This document shows, piece after piece, positions 11,422-21,225 of a stretch of DNA of 64,000 bases. The DNA comes from Mycolicibacterium neworleansense. Lineage in GTDB: Bacteria; Actinomycetota; Actinomycetes; Mycobacteriales; Mycobacteriaceae. How positions within the stretch are numbered: position 1 is the stretch's first letter; each line of letters starts with the position of its first letter. Below the pieces are notes generated by a model. It was not told the DNA's origin. It made no database searches and saw nothing but the letters and a program-made list of their open reading frames with translations. Location: assembly GCF_001245615.1 (NCBI RefSeq), contig NZ_CWKH01000001.1:682001-746000 (forward strand), given 5' to 3'. The position numbers and the translations under genes were made by a program.

Positions 11422-12608
11422 GCGAGGGTAAGACGGACCGCGGGGTAACTGGTCCTCGGGGGCAGGAACGCAGTGACCGGGGGATATCCGTCGTTCTCGC
11501 CGGTGGCGGCACGGCGGGCCACGTCGAGCCGGCCATGGCGGTGGCGGACGCGCTGCGCGAACTCGATCCGCACGTGCGCATCACCGCGCTGGGAACCGCG
11601 CGGGGGCTGGAGACCCGGCTGGTGCCGCAGCGTGGCTACGACCTGGAACTGATCACCCCGGTGCCGCTTCCGCGCAAGCCGTCGGGGGACCTGGTGCGGT
11701 TGCCGCTGCGGGTGCGTACCGCGATTCGCCAGACCCGTTCCGTCCTGGCCGGCGTCGAGGCCGATGTGGTGATCGGGTTCGGCGGCTACGTCGCGTTGCC
11801 CGCCTACCTTGCCGCCCGCGGCGGTTTCGGCCTGCGCGGGCGTCGGCGCGCCGTCCCGGTGGTGGTGCACGAGGCCAACGCCAGCGCCGGCCTTGCCAAC
11901 CGGGTCGGTGCGGTATCGGCGCGACGCGTGCTCTCGGCGGTACCCGAGCCTGGGCTGCGCAAGGTCGAGGTGGTCGGAGTGCCGGTGCGCGCGGCGATCA
12001 CGTCGTTGGACCGCGCCGCCTTGCGGGCCGAGGCCAGGGCCTTCTTCGGCTTCGCCCCCGACGCCAAGGTGCTGCTGGTGTTCGGCGGTTCGCAGGGGGC
12101 ACAGTCGATCAACCGCGCGGTGGCCTCGGCTGCCGAAGCCCTTGCTGCTGCCGGTGTTTCGGTTCTGCATGCGCACGGGCCGAAGAACACCCTGGACTTG
12201 CCGCCGGCCGCGGCGGGCGCACCGCCGTATGTCGCGGTGCCGTATCTGGACCGGATGGACCTGGCCTATGCCGCAGCGGATCTGGCGATCTGCCGTTCCG
12301 GGGCGATGACGGTTGCCGAGGTGACCGCCGTCGGCCTGCCCGCGGTGTACGTCCCGCTGCCGATCGGCAACGGTGAGCAGCGGCTCAACGCGCTTCCGGT
12401 GGTGTCGGCCGGCGGCGGCATGGTCGTCGACGATGCCCAGCTCACCGGTGAATTCGTGGCCGATACGGTGGCACGCCTGATGACCGACGACGCGCGGTTG
12501 GCGGCGATGACGGCCGCCGCCTCGTTGTCGGGTCACCCCGATGCCGCCAGGCGGGTGGCGCAGGTCGCCCTCGACGTTGCCCGCGACCGACGAAAGAAGC
12601 TGCAGTGA
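11418..12608 (+). CDS. murG: UDP-GlcNAc:lipid I GlcNAc transferase MurG (lipid II synthase)
   Basis: Membrane-associated GT28 glycosyltransferase. 396 aa with the N-terminal donor/acceptor loop [16 protein letters not shown] (about residues 33-48), the second Gly-rich segment [10 protein letters not shown] and the UDP-GlcNAc-binding region [18 protein letters not shown]. The first 25 residues are polar and variable. GTG start overlaps ftsW; the stop overlaps murC (GTGA). Confidence 0.97.
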   Translation: MSEGKTDRGVTGPRGQERSDRGISVVLAGGGTAGHVEPAMAVADALRELDPHVRITALGTARGLETRLVPQRGYDLELITPVPLPRKPSGDLVRLPLRVRTAIRQTRSVLAGVEADVVIGFGGYVALPAYLAARGGFGLRGRRRAVPVVVHEANASAGLANRVGAVSARRVLSAVPEPGLRKVEVVGVPVRAAITSLDRAALRAEARAFFGFAPDAKVLLVFGGSQGAQSINRAVASAAEALAAAGVSVLHAHGPKNTLDLPPAAAGAPPYVAVPYLDRMDLAYAAADLAICRSGAMTVAEVTAVGLPAVYVPLPIGNGEQRLNALPVVSAGGGMVVDDAQLTGEFVADTVARLMTDDARLAAMTAAASLSGHPDAARRVAQVALDVARDRRKKLQ

Positions 12609-14065
12609 ACGGTAATTCACTTCCGCCTGAGCTTCAGCGGGTGCACATGGTCGGGATCGGGGGAGCCGGGATGTCGGGCGTGGCCCGGATCCTGCTGGAC
12701 CGCGGCGGCCTGGTGTCGGGCTCGGACGCCAAGGAGTCCCGTGGCGTGGTGGCGCTACGGGCCCGCGGTGCCGAGATCCGGATCGGGCACGACGCGTCGT
12801 CGCTGGATCTGCTGCCGGGTGGGCCGACCGCCGTCGTCACCACCCACGCCGCGATCCCCAAGACCAACCCGGAGCTTGTCGAGGCCCGGCGCCGCGGCAT
12901 CCCGGTGATCCTGCGCCCCGCGGTGCTCGCCAAGCTGATGGTCGGCGATACCACGTTGATGGTGACGGGTACTGCCGGCAAGACGACGACGACATCGATG
13001 CTCATCGTGGCCTTGCAGCACAGCGGTTTCGACCCGTCGTTCGCTGTTGGTGGTGACCTCGGCGAGCCCGGTACCAACGCGCATCACGGCAGCGGCGCCT
13101 ACTTCGTCGCCGAGGCCGACGAGAGTGACGGGTCACTGGTGGAGTACCGACCCGATATCGCGGTCGTCACCAACATCGAAGCCGACCACCTCGATTTCTT
13201 CGGGACCGAGCAGGCTTACGTCGATGTATTCGACGCGTTCATGGAGCGTCTGCGCCCAGGTGGCGTGGTGGTGGTGTGCGTCGATGATCCGGGCGCAGCG
13301 GCTTTCGCCGAACGGACTGCCGCACGGGGAATCCGGGTGCTCCGCTACGGCAGCGGTGATCGCCCGGATCTGGCGGCCGCACTGCTGGACTGGCAGCAGC
13401 GAGGCACCACCGCGGTCGCGACGGTGCAGTTGGCGGCGGAGAGTCAGCCACGGACTATGCGGCTTTCGGTGCCGGGCCGTCACATGGCACTCAACGCCGT
13501 GGCGGCACTGCTCGCGGCGGTCCAGGCCGGCGCGGATCCAGACGACGTGCTCGATGCGTTGGCAGGATTCGAGGGCGTGCGGCGCCGGTTCGAGTTGGTG
13601 GGTACCACAGCCGGCGTCCGGGTATTCGACGACTATGCCCATCACCCTACGAAGGTCACCGCGGCACTGACCGCTGTACGCGCGTTGGCCAAGGAGTCCG
13701 GTGGCCGGTCCATCGTGGTGTTCCAGCCCCATTTGTATTCCCGCACAGCAGATTTCGCAGAAGAGTTCGGAAAGGCGCTCAGCATCGCCGACCAGGTCTT
13801 CGTGCTTGACGTGTACGCCGCGCGGGAACAGCCGCTACCTGGGATCAGCGGTGCGACGGTCGCGGACGCCGTGACGGTTCCGGTGACGTACGTGCCCGAT
13901 TTCTCCGCCGTGGCGGCGCTGGTGGCGGCTGACGCACGGCCGGGTGATGTCGTCGTCACCATGGGCGCCGGTGACGTGACCATGCTGGGCAAGGAGATCA
14001 TCACCGAGCTCGGTATCAAGGAGAATCGCACGACCCCGGGCCGTCCTTCGACGGGTGCGCCGTGA
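12605..14065 (+). CDS. murC: UDP-MurNAc:L-alanine ligase MurC
   Basis: First Mur ligase of the cytoplasmic pathway. 486 aa with N-terminal [13 protein letters not shown]-loop [13 protein letters not shown], the [12 protein letters not shown] segment and the C-domain signature [11 protein letters not shown]. Start GTG overlaps the murG stop, and the stop overlaps ftsQ (GTGA), so murG-murC-ftsQ are almost certainly cotranslated. The order murG-murC-ftsQ-ftsZ with no ddl and no ftsA is typical of actinobacteria. Confidence 0.97.
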   Translation: MNGNSLPPELQRVHMVGIGGAGMSGVARILLDRGGLVSGSDAKESRGVVALRARGAEIRIGHDASSLDLLPGGPTAVVTTHAAIPKTNPELVEARRRGIPVILRPAVLAKLMVGDTTLMVTGTAGKTTTTSMLIVALQHSGFDPSFAVGGDLGEPGTNAHHGSGAYFVAEADESDGSLVEYRPDIAVVTNIEADHLDFFGTEQAYVDVFDAFMERLRPGGVVVVCVDDPGAAAFAERTAARGIRVLRYGSGDRPDLAAALLDWQQRGTTAVATVQLAAESQPRTMRLSVPGRHMALNAVAALLAAVQAGADPDDVLDALAGFEGVRRRFELVGTTAGVRVFDDYAHHPTKVTAALTAVRALAKESGGRSIVVFQPHLYSRTADFAEEFGKALSIADQVFVLDVYAAREQPLPGISGATVADAVTVPVTYVPDFSAVAALVAADARPGDVVVTMGAGDVTMLGKEIITELGIKENRTTPGRPSTGAP

Positions 14066-15015
14066 CCGAGACGGGTGCTGAGGGTCCCGAGGGCGGGGCC
14101 GAAGTTCCCGGCGAGGCCGGTTCCGCAGCGACTGAGTCACCCGCGACCGATGTGCCGCCCGCGGCAGGGTCCGATGTGCCCGCGGCGGCAGCCGCCGATT
14201 ACGAGGGCCCGCGTCGCCGCGCCCGCCGTGAACGTGAGGAACGCCGGATCGCGCGGGACCGGGCGGTGGCGATCGAACAGGCTCGGCGCGAAGCGAAGCG
14301 CCGGGTGGTCGGGCAGTCCGCAGATGCCCCGAACACTGTGGCCCGCAGCACTATTCGCAGCCTGAAGGTGCTCTTGTGGTCTGCGCTGGCCAGCGTTGTC
14401 GCGGTGGCGTTGGGTCTGGTTCTGTATTTCACGCCGGTGATGTCGGTGCGCAATGTGGCGGTCAGCGGTGCGGCCGCGGTGCCGCAGGAGCAGGTGCTGG
14501 CCGCCGCTGCGGTGGTGCCGGGCACCCCGCTGCTGCAGGTCAACACGGACGCGGTCGCCGAGCGGGTGGCCACGATCCGGCGTATCGCCACGGCGCGCGT
14601 TCAGCGGGAGTATCCCTCGACGCTTCGGATCACGGTCGTCGAGCGGGTGCCGGTGGTGGTCAAGGACTATCCCGACGGCCCGCATCTGTTCGACCGCGAT
14701 GGGGTGGATTTCGCCACCGAGCCGCCACCGCCGACGCTGCCGTACCTGGACGCCGAGAATCCGGGCCCGGCCGATCCGGCCACCAAGGCCGCGCTCGAGG
14801 TGATGTTGGCCCTGCCGCCGGACGTCGTCGCACAGGTGGGCCGGATCGCCGCACCGTCGGTGGCCTCGATCGCGCTGACGCTGGCCGACGGCCGGGTGGT
14901 GGTGTGGGGGACCAACGACCGGACCGAGGAGAAGGCGCTGAAACTGGCGGCGCTGCTGACCCAGCCGGGTCGTACCTACGACGTGTCCAGTCCGGATCTG
15001 CCTACCGTCAAGTAG
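14062..15015 (+). CDS. ftsQ: Divisome protein FtsQ (DivIB), POTRA domain
   Basis: Bitopic division protein linking FtsL-like proteins and PbpB/FtsW. 317 aa: an acidic, alanine-rich and then strongly basic cytoplasmic region (1-95), one membrane segment (about 97-120), then a POTRA domain starting at [11 protein letters not shown] and the FtsQ beta domain ending at the C-terminus. The N-terminal cytoplasmic part is longer than in E. coli, as usual in mycobacteria. GTG start overlaps murC. Confidence 0.94.
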   Translation: MTETGAEGPEGGAEVPGEAGSAATESPATDVPPAAGSDVPAAAAADYEGPRRRARREREERRIARDRAVAIEQARREAKRRVVGQSADAPNTVARSTIRSLKVLLWSALASVVAVALGLVLYFTPVMSVRNVAVSGAAAVPQEQVLAAAAVVPGTPLLQVNTDAVAERVATIRRIATARVQREYPSTLRITVVERVPVVVKDYPDGPHLFDRDGVDFATEPPPPTLPYLDAENPGPADPATKAALEVMLALPPDVVAQVGRIAAPSVASIALTLADGRVVVWGTNDRTEEKALKLAALLTQPGRTYDVSSPDLPTVK

Positions 15016-15104
15016 ATCCGGTCCGAAATTGCCGCGCGACGCGTCGGCGCGCCTGCCGCGATCACCGGCGTTGTCCCCCTACCGTTCTGTTTGCGCGGAA
15101 CTAC

Positions 15105-15128
15105 TTGACATAACTCTAAGCCTATGGT
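15105..15128 (+). promoter_or_regulatory. Possible ftsZ promoter elements
   Basis: The 181-base gap between ftsQ and ftsZ contains a perfect TTGACA at 15105-15110 and a TATGGT at 15123-15128. The 12-base spacing is too short for a normal sigma-70 pair, so they may belong to overlapping promoters. The gap implies ftsZ has its own promoter in addition to operon read-through, as expected for this gene; which hexamer is used cannot be told from sequence. Confidence 0.3.
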
Positions 15129-15165
15129 TGAGGTTGAGGGTTTGCAGGAGGAGGGTTCGGCGGCC

Positions 15166-15213
15166 ATGAACACCCGACTTGGGAGGAAGACGATCCATGA
15201 CCCCCCCGCATAA
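15166..15213 (+). CDS. Short leader ORF overlapping the ftsZ start
   Basis: A 15-codon frame, [15 protein letters not shown], begins at ATG 15166 and stops with TAA at 15211-15213, 17 bases into ftsZ and out of frame with it. A very strong Shine-Dalgarno, GGAGGAGGG at 15147-15155, stands ten bases before its ATG. The ftsZ Shine-Dalgarno (15181-15187) lies inside this ORF. Overlap of this kind can couple ftsZ translation to the leader or limit it. Whether it is translated is inference. Confidence 0.4.
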   Translation: MNTRLGRKTIHDPPA

Positions 15214-16357
15214 CTACCTCGCGGTAATCAAGGTGGTTGGTATCGGCGGCGGCGGTGTCAACGCCGTCAACCGGATGATCGAACAGGGCCTCAAGGGCGT
15301 CGAGTTCATCGCCATCAACACCGACGCACAGGCACTGCTGATGAGCGACGCTGACGTCAAGCTCGACGTCGGCCGTGACTCGACCCGTGGACTCGGCGCA
15401 GGAGCGGACCCCGAAGTGGGGCGCAAGGCGGCCGAGGATGCCAAGGACGACATCGAGGAGCTGCTGCGCGGCGCCGACATGGTGTTCGTCACCGCCGGTG
15501 AGGGCGGCGGCACCGGAACCGGTGGCGCACCCGTCGTCGCGTCGATCGCACGCAAGCTCGGCGCGCTCACCGTCGGTGTGGTGACGCGGCCGTTCTCGTT
15601 CGAGGGCAAGCGCCGGAGCAATCAGGCCGAGAACGGTATCCAGACGCTGCGCGAGAGCTGCGACACCCTCATCGTCATCCCCAACGACCGCCTGTTGCAG
15701 ATGGGCGACGCCGCGGTGTCGCTGATGGACGCGTTCCGCAGTGCCGACGAGGTGCTGCTCAACGGCGTTCAGGGCATCACCGACCTGATCACCACACCCG
15801 GCCTGATCAACGTCGACTTCGCCGACGTCAAGGGTGTGATGAGCGGGGCGGGGACGGCGCTGATGGGCATCGGTTCGGCCCGCGGTGACGGCCGTGCGCT
15901 CAAGGCGGCGGAGATCGCGATCAACTCGCCGCTGCTGGAGGCCTCGATGGAGGGCGCGCAGGGCGTGCTCCTGTCGGTGGCCGGCGGTAGCGACCTGGGG
16001 CTGTTCGAGATCAACGAGGCCGCCTCGCTGGTGCAGGACGCGGCCCATCCCGAGGCCAACATCATCTTCGGCACGGTGATCGACGACTCGCTCGGTGACG
16101 AGGTCCGGGTCACGGTGATCGCGGCAGGCTTCGACATGGCCGGGCCCAGCCGCAAGCCGGTGGTCAGCCCGAGTGCGGCCCAGACCCAGCCGATCGCCTC
16201 GGCCCGTTCCGGCAAGGTGACCACGTCGCTGTTCGAACCGACGGACGCGGTGAGCGTCCCGGCACCCACGAATGGCGCCACCGTCAGTGTCGGTGGCGAC
16301 GGAGACGGCGGGATCGCCGACGACGATGTCGACGTGCCGCCCTTCATGCGGCACTGA
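15197..16357 (+). CDS. ftsZ: Tubulin-like division GTPase FtsZ
   Basis: Forms the Z ring. 386 aa with the tubulin signature [10 protein letters not shown] in the GTP-binding half and the T7 loop (about [13 protein letters not shown]) needed for GTP hydrolysis. A variable linker follows, then the C-terminal acidic tail ending [12 protein letters not shown], the docking peptide for partners such as SepF and FtsW. The frame is open to a TTG at 15179, but ATG 15197 is chosen: GGGAGGA at 15181-15187 lies nine bases before it and [20 protein letters not shown] is the conserved mycobacterial N-terminus. Confidence 0.98.
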   Translation: MTPPHNYLAVIKVVGIGGGGVNAVNRMIEQGLKGVEFIAINTDAQALLMSDADVKLDVGRDSTRGLGAGADPEVGRKAAEDAKDDIEELLRGADMVFVTAGEGGGTGTGGAPVVASIARKLGALTVGVVTRPFSFEGKRRSNQAENGIQTLRESCDTLIVIPNDRLLQMGDAAVSLMDAFRSADEVLLNGVQGITDLITTPGLINVDFADVKGVMSGAGTALMGIGSARGDGRALKAAEIAINSPLLEASMEGAQGVLLSVAGGSDLGLFEINEAASLVQDAAHPEANIIFGTVIDDSLGDEVRVTVIAAGFDMAGPSRKPVVSPSAAQTQPIASARSGKVTTSLFEPTDAVSVPAPTNGATVSVGGDGDGGIADDDVDVPPFMRH

Positions 16358-16391
16358 GCCGGGCCCGGCGGCGGGTTCGGATACTGGGATC

Positions 16392-17102
16392 GTGAGTGTT
16401 CGTATTCGGCGGGTGACGACAACCCGCGCCGGCGGCGTCTCGGCACCGCCCTTCGATTCCTTCAACCTCGGCGACCATGTCGGCGACGACCCGAAAGCGG
16501 TGGCCCAGAACCGGCGGAGGCTGGCGGCCGCCGTCGGGGCCGATGCGCTGGTCTGGATGAATCAGGTACACAGCGATCACGTCGTCACCGTGGACGGCCC
16601 GCGTGACACCGCGGTCGATAATGCCGACGCATTGGTGACCACCACCCCGCGTTTGGCATTGGTCGTGGTGACCGCCGATTGCGTCCCGGTATTAATGGGC
16701 GACGCACGCGCAGGGGTCGTCGCCGCCGTGCACGCCGGCCGGGTCGGGGCTCAGAAGGGCATCGTCGCCCGGACCGTGGAGGCGATGGTGGCGGCCGGTG
16801 CCCACGCCGAGGACATCTCGGTGCTGCTCGGCCCCGCGGTCAGCGGTGCCAACTACGAGGTGCCCGAACAGATGGCGGCCGAGGTCGAGGCGGTCCTGCC
16901 CGGCTCGCGCACCACCACCTCGCGCGGCACGCCCGGCCTGGACCTGAGGGCCGGAATAGCCCGGCAGTTAACGGCTTTGGGTGTCACGGCGATCGACGTG
17001 GACCCACGGTGCACAGTGGCCGACCGCGCGCTGTTCAGCCATCGCCGCGACGCACCGACCGGGCGCCTGGCGAGTGTGGTGTGGATGGAGCAGTCGCGGT
17101 GA
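16392..17102 (+). CDS. Multicopper polyphenol oxidase/LACC1-family protein (YfiH, PgeF-like)
   Basis: 236 aa. Members of this family (bacterial YfiH/PgeF, human LACC1) act as zinc-dependent purine nucleoside phosphorylase/adenosine deaminase enzymes, and some edit misassembled peptidoglycan precursors containing L-Ser. The dcw location supports the editing role. Conserved metal and active-site segments are visible: MNQVHSDHVV, VVTADCVPVLM, AVHAGRVG and the C-terminal VDPRCTVAD...FSHRRD. GTG 16392 is chosen because an upstream start would run inside ftsZ. Corresponds to Rv2149c. Two leucines use the rare codon TTA. Confidence 0.88.
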   Translation: MSVRIRRVTTTRAGGVSAPPFDSFNLGDHVGDDPKAVAQNRRRLAAAVGADALVWMNQVHSDHVVTVDGPRDTAVDNADALVTTTPRLALVVVTADCVPVLMGDARAGVVAAVHAGRVGAQKGIVARTVEAMVAAGAHAEDISVLLGPAVSGANYEVPEQMAAEVEAVLPGSRTTTSRGTPGLDLRAGIARQLTALGVTAIDVDPRCTVADRALFSHRRDAPTGRLASVVWMEQSR

Positions 17103-17136
17103 ACGACCCGGAGAACGAGCCTGGAGTGAGAGTGAG

Positions 17137-17970
17137 ATGAGCACCGTGCAGCGCGCGCGTGATGCCGATCGGACGGCCGAGTTGACCGCCGCGCTCGGTG
17201 CGGCGCGGGCGCGCCTGGCACGTGCCGCAGAATCGGTCGGGCGAAATGTCAATGAAATTGAATTACTTCCGATCACCAAATACTTTCCGGCCACCGATGT
17301 CATTATTCTCAATCAATTAGGGTGCCTCGCATTTGGTGAATCCCGCGAACAAGAGGCCGCCGATAAAGTCGCTTCCGTTCGCGCGGAATTGCCGGAGGCG
17401 CCGATTCGCTGGCACATGGTGGGGCGTATCCAGCGGAACAAGGCGCGGGCCGTTGCCGGCTGGGCGCACACCGCGCACTCTGTCGACAGCACGCGCCTGC
17501 TGACCGCGCTGGACCGGGCCGCGGGCGAGGCGCTGGCGGCCGGGGCGCGCCCGGAGCCGTTGCGCGTCTACATCCAGATCAGTCTCGACGGTGACACCGC
17601 GCGGGGCGGGGTCGATGTGGATGCCCCTGATCTCGTCGACGAAATCTGTGGGTCAGCGAACACCGCCGAGGCGCTGGAGTTCGCCGGTCTGATGGGAATC
17701 CCTCCACTGGAATGGGATCCCGACGACGCTTTTGCGCGGCTTGCGGCCGAGCGGGACCGGGTGCAGCGCGACTACCAGCACCGGCTCGAACTGTCGGCGG
17801 GGATGTCTGGAGATCTCGAAAGCGCGGTCAAACACGGATCGACATGTGTGCGTGTCGGTACCGCGCTCATGGGGCAACGCCCGCTAACGTCACCCGCAGT
17901 AGTCACTCCAGTCACATCTTCATCACAGACACCACCACCCCCACCGTCCGCAGAAGGGTCGCCGAGATGA
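17137..17970 (+). CDS. YggS/PROSC-family pyridoxal-phosphate homeostasis protein
   Basis: Single-domain alanine-racemase-like TIM barrel that binds PLP and supports vitamin B6 and amino-acid homeostasis rather than racemisation. 277 aa. The PLP lysine is in [27 protein letters not shown] and the C-terminal [20 protein letters not shown] phosphate-binding region are family features. ATG 17137 follows a GGAGTGAGAG stretch. A Ser/Thr/Pro-rich tail of about 25 residues extends beyond the usual end and overlaps sepF by 4 bases. Codons around the PLP lysine (17250-17350) are unusually AT-rich, with two TTA leucines. Corresponds to Rv2148c. Confidence 0.92.
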   Translation: MSTVQRARDADRTAELTAALGAARARLARAAESVGRNVNEIELLPITKYFPATDVIILNQLGCLAFGESREQEAADKVASVRAELPEAPIRWHMVGRIQRNKARAVAGWAHTAHSVDSTRLLTALDRAAGEALAAGARPEPLRVYIQISLDGDTARGGVDVDAPDLVDEICGSANTAEALEFAGLMGIPPLEWDPDDAFARLAAERDRVQRDYQHRLELSAGMSGDLESAVKHGSTCVRVGTALMGQRPLTSPAVVTPVTSSSQTPPPPPSAEGSPR

Positions 17971-18605
17971 GCACACTGCACAAAGTCAAGGCCTACTTCG
18001 GCATGGCGCCGATGGAGGACTACGACGACGAGTACTACGAGGACGATGACCGCGGAGGTGCCCGCAGCTACGCCCGGCGTCCCCGCGACGAGCGTTTCGA
18101 AGAGGACGGCTACGGCTACGAGGGGCCCGAATACGACGACGGGCCGGCCTACCGGGGCGGCTACGCGGGTGGTTTCGCCGACGAGCAGCGGTTCGAGCCG
18201 CGAGTCCGCGCCCCGCGCGAATTCGACCGTCCCGCACCGCGTCTCGGCGCCCTGTCGGGATCTACCCGGGGTGCGCTGGCCATGGATCCGCGCCGGATGG
18301 CCGAGCTCTTCGAGGCGGGCAGCCCGCTGGCGAAGATCACCACGCTGCGGCCCAAGGACTACAGCGAGGCCCGCACCATCGGTGAGCGTTTCCGCGACGG
18401 CACCCCGGTGATCATGGACCTGGTCTCGATGGACAACGCCGACGCCAAGCGTCTGGTGGACTTCGCGGCCGGTCTGGCATTCGCACTGCGCGGTTCGTTC
18501 GACAAGGTGGCCACCAAGGTCTTCCTGCTGTCACCGGCTGACGTCGACGTCAGCGCCGAGCAGCGTCGCCGGATCGCCGAGGCCGGCTTCTACGCCTATC
18601 AGTAG
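17967..18605 (+). CDS. sepF: Cell division protein SepF
   Basis: Membrane-tethering partner of FtsZ in bacteria that lack FtsA. 212 aa: an amphipathic N-terminus ([14 protein letters not shown]), an acidic Tyr/Asp-rich linker (about 18-90), then the globular SepF core starting near [16 protein letters not shown] and ending at [12 protein letters not shown]. The start is ATG 17967, overlapping the previous stop (ATGA); the frame is open further upstream but runs through the yggS-like gene. Corresponds to Rv2147c. Confidence 0.96.
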   Translation: MSTLHKVKAYFGMAPMEDYDDEYYEDDDRGGARSYARRPRDERFEEDGYGYEGPEYDDGPAYRGGYAGGFADEQRFEPRVRAPREFDRPAPRLGALSGSTRGALAMDPRRMAELFEAGSPLAKITTLRPKDYSEARTIGERFRDGTPVIMDLVSMDNADAKRLVDFAAGLAFALRGSFDKVATKVFLLSPADVDVSAEQRRRIAEAGFYAYQ

Positions 18606-18785
18606 TGCGCGACCTCCGTCGCAGCACAGCGGCGCCGCCGTGCGCAGGCCCGAAACCCTGAAGGGGCCCGGGTAGGCTGGCGGCGTCGCACTATCGGTTG
18701 ACCACGTCTTCTGTGTGAGATGTGTCCGACCTACGGCGACCTGTATCCAATGTCACACATCCTGTAGGTAGTGAGGTCGGCTCAG

Positions 18786-19076
18786 TTGTCGCTGTTCTTC
18801 GAAATTCTCGGTTTCGCGCTGTTCATCTTCTGGCTGCTGCTCATCGCGCGCGTCGTCGTCGAGTTCATCCGGTCGTTCAGCCGCGACTGGCACCCCAAGG
18901 GTCTGACCGTCGTGGTGCTGGAGCTCATCATGACCGTGACCGATCCGCCGGTGAAACTGCTGCGGCGGCTCATTCCCCAGCTCACGATAGGCGCCGTGCG
19001 GTTCGACCTGTCGATCATGGTGCTGCTTCTCGCGGCGTTCATCGGGATGCAGCTGGCGTTCAACGCGGCCATGTAG
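18786..19076 (+). CDS. YggT-family small membrane protein
   Basis: 96 aa, two hydrophobic segments (about 3-25 and 70-95) flanking a basic loop with WHPKGLTVVVLELIMTVTDPPVKLLRRLIPQ. YggT proteins are linked to division and osmotic homeostasis but have no settled biochemical function. TTG 18786 is preferred: GAGGT at 18772-18776 gives a good Shine-Dalgarno and the length equals M. tuberculosis Rv2146c (96 aa). GTG 18771 is an alternative (101 aa). It sits between sepF and wag31, as in other actinobacteria. Confidence 0.88.
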   Translation: MSLFFEILGFALFIFWLLLIARVVVEFIRSFSRDWHPKGLTVVVLELIMTVTDPPVKLLRRLIPQLTIGAVRFDLSIMVLLLAAFIGMQLAFNAAM

Positions 19077-19282
19077 GCGCCCGATCCGATCGGGTGTTCA
19101 GCCTCGATCTCGGCGTTTGCCGAATGGTCCACAAATGCGTAAGAAGATTGAAATTCGTTCTTAAAAATAGGCCTCCACTGCAACCGCCGGGTCTGGTGTG
19201 ACAGGATGGACTCCAGTTGCGATCAAGCGAGGCTTTACACTTTGAGATCGGTTGACGGTCCAAGACTTCAAGGGGGCAGACA
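19077..19282 (+). promoter_or_regulatory. wag31 leader/promoter region
   Basis: 206 non-coding bases before wag31. The segment 19130-19170 is markedly AT-rich for this DNA and holds an inverted repeat TAAGAA (19140-19145)/TTCTTA (19158-19163). A possible -10 TACACT sits near 19232-19245. GGGGG just before the ATG serves as ribosome-binding site. This supports a separate wag31 promoter; the exact start site is not readable from sequence. Confidence 0.35.
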
Positions 19283-20069
19283 ATGCCGCTCACACCAGCG
19301 GACGTCCATAACGTCGCGTTCAGCAAGCCGCCCATCGGCAAACGTGGCTACAACGAGGACGAGGTCGATGCCTTTCTCGATCTGGTTGAGAACGAGCTGA
19401 CTCGGCTCATCGAGGAAAACGCCGATCTCCGGCAGCGGGTGTCCGAGCTCGATCAGGAGCTCGCCTCGGCCCGGGCCGGCGGTGGCGCTCAGTCCACCCA
19501 GTCCATCCCGCTCTACGAGCCGGAGCCCGAGCCGGCCCCGGCCCCCCAGCCGGTGTACGAGGCCCCGCCGGCGCCCTGTCCGTGCCGCCCGGGTGCTCAG
19601 CCTGGCGCAGGACACCGCCGACCGCCTGACCTCCACGGCCAAGGCCGAGTCGGAGAAGTTGCTCTCGGACGCCCGCGCCCAGGCCGACGCCATGGTCAGC
19701 GACGCCCGTAAGACCGCCGAGACCACCGTCTCGGAGGCTCGCACGCGTGCCGACGCCATGCTGGCCGACGCGCAGACCCGGTCGGAGACCCAGCTGCGTC
19801 AGGCTCAGGAGAAGGCCGACGCCCTGCAGGCCGACGCCGAGCGCAAGCACTCCGAGATCATGGGCACGATCAACCAGCAGCGCACGGTCCTGGAGGGCCG
19901 CCTGGAGCAGCTGCGGACCTTCGAGCGCGAGTACCGGACCCGACTGAAGACGTACCTGGAGTCTCAGCTGGAAGAGCTGGGCCAGCGCGGTTCGGCCGCG
20001 CCGGTGGATTCCAGTGCCAACAACGACTCGGCTGGCGGCTTCAGCCAGTTCAACCGCGGCAACAACTGA
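19283..20069 (+). pseudogene. wag31: Polar growth scaffold Wag31 (DivIVA), frame disrupted in this sequence
   Basis: DivIVA-family coiled-coil protein that directs polar cell-wall growth and is essential in studied mycobacteria. The first frame (from ATG 19283) encodes the conserved N-terminus [17 protein letters not shown] and the Pro/Ala/Glu linker to about residue 98 (VYEAPPAP), then runs into nonsense and stops at 19711. The +1 frame resumes with [18 protein letters not shown] at about 19578 and continues to the native C-terminus FSQFNRGNN at 20069. The coding span is 787 bases, one more than a multiple of three. Part of the linker also looks shorter than in relatives. Because the gene is essential, a sequencing or assembly error in the GC-rich linker is the likeliest cause. 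Confidence 0.9.
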
Positions 20070-20142
20070 CCGGCCAAGACCGGCTTCCTCGCACTGTCGT
20101 GAACCGGCCCGATCGTGGGGCCACCACACTTAGGGTTGAACG

Positions 20143-20505
20143 ATGTTGATCATTGCGCTCGTGCTTGCCGTCATCGGCCTGGCTGCGTTGGTGACCGCCG
20201 TGGTCACCAGCAATGAGTTGATCGCCTGGGTCTGTATCGGTGCCAGCGTGATCGGTGTGCTGCTGCTGATCGTGGACGCCTTGCGGGAACGCTCGCGCGG
20301 GACGAACACCGGTGCCGAAGACGCGGCCGCGGCCGCCGACGAGGCCAACGCCACCGAGACGACCGAGACCTTCGACGCGGTCGAGGCCCCCGTGGACTAT
20401 CCCGACGAGTTGGTCGCCGAGCCCGAATCCGATGTCACGGTCGAGCCCGACGCCGCCGACGTGGATGTCGAGGCCGACGATTCCACCGAGAAGTACAAGA
20501 ACTAA
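20143..20505 (+). CDS. Small membrane protein with acidic C-terminal tail (Rv2144c-like)
   Basis: 120 aa. Two adjacent hydrophobic segments (about 2-22 and 25-45) are followed by a short basic turn (LRERSRG) and a cytoplasmic or external tail very rich in Asp/Glu/Ala/Val. No catalytic motif. Conserved after wag31 in mycobacteria, so a link to the envelope is inferred from position only. The stop overlaps the convergent phosphoribosyltransferase stop by 4 bases. Confidence 0.82.
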   Translation: MLIIALVLAVIGLAALVTAVVTSNELIAWVCIGASVIGVLLLIVDALRERSRGTNTGAEDAAAAADEANATETTETFDAVEAPVDYPDELVAEPESDVTVEPDAADVDVEADDSTEKYKN

Positions 20506-21206
20506 CTCTCAGCCGCCCGGGTGGTGGGCGCGGCCAGCAGACGGCGGACCTCGTCGTCGCTGACCTGGTGGAAGTCCACGAACGCCTGGCCCACGGCTTC
20601 GAACAGGGGCGGTGTGCTGGTGCACACCACCTCGTCGGCCTCATCCCGCAGTTGGCTGCTCACCGTGGGCGGACCGACCGGGACCGCCACCACGACCCGT
20701 CGTGCCGCCCGGACCGCACGGACCGCGGCCAGCATGGTGGCCCCGGTGGCGATACCGTCGTCGACCAGGATCACCGTCCGGCCGCGGAGGTCGGGGGTGG
20801 GACGTCCGCCACGGTAGGCCTGTTCCCGTCGCTGGATTTCGGCGGTCTCGCGCGTGATGGTCTCGGCGATGGTGTCCTGGTCGATGCCGAGGCGGTCCAC
20901 CAGATCCTCGTTGATCACCAGGCCACCGCCGGAGGCCACGGCACCCATCGCGAGTTCCTGCCACTGGGGCACGCCCAGCTTGCGGACCACGAAGACGTCC
21001 AGCGGCGCGTTCAGGTGGGTGGCGACTTCCCAAGCGATCGGCACTCCGCCCCGGGCCAGACCCAGGACGAGGACATCGGACCGGTCCCGATAGGAAACCA
21101 GTTGTTCGGCCAGGACCTGGCCCGCTTCGCGGCGGTCCTGATAGATGCGATCTCTGCTCGCTCGCAGACCCCAGGCGTTCATAAGCTGCCGCCGGCTCTT
21201 CGACAC
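20502..21206 (-). CDS. Phosphoribosyltransferase-family protein
   Basis: 234 aa type I phosphoribosyltransferase fold. The PRPP loop VILVDDGIATGATM (about residues 139-152) is intact, and the N-terminal half contains VLGLARGGVPIAWEVA, typical of this stand-alone actinobacterial group. Substrate unknown. Start is GTG 21206; ATG 21182 (MNAWGLRASRD) is an equally plausible start, and no clear Shine-Dalgarno separates them. It lies 19 bases after the amidotransferase gene on the same strand, suggesting an operon. Similar to Rv2143. Confidence 0.85.
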   Translation of the reverse strand: MSKSRRQLMNAWGLRASRDRIYQDRREAGQVLAEQLVSYRDRSDVLVLGLARGGVPIAWEVATHLNAPLDVFVVRKLGVPQWQELAMGAVASGGGLVINEDLVDRLGIDQDTIAETITRETAEIQRREQAYRGGRPTPDLRGRTVILVDDGIATGATMLAAVRAVRAARRVVVAVPVGPPTVSSQLRDEADEVVCTSTPPLFEAVGQAFVDFHQVSDDEVRRLLAAPTTRAAES

Positions 21207-21225
21207 TGCGCCGACTGATGTCAGC

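Noticed and set aside
19482..20069. Separate 195-aa gene inside wag31
   Set aside because: Its first about 32 residues are an out-of-frame reading of the wag31 linker; the rest is the true Wag31 C-terminus, so this is the second half of a frameshifted gene.
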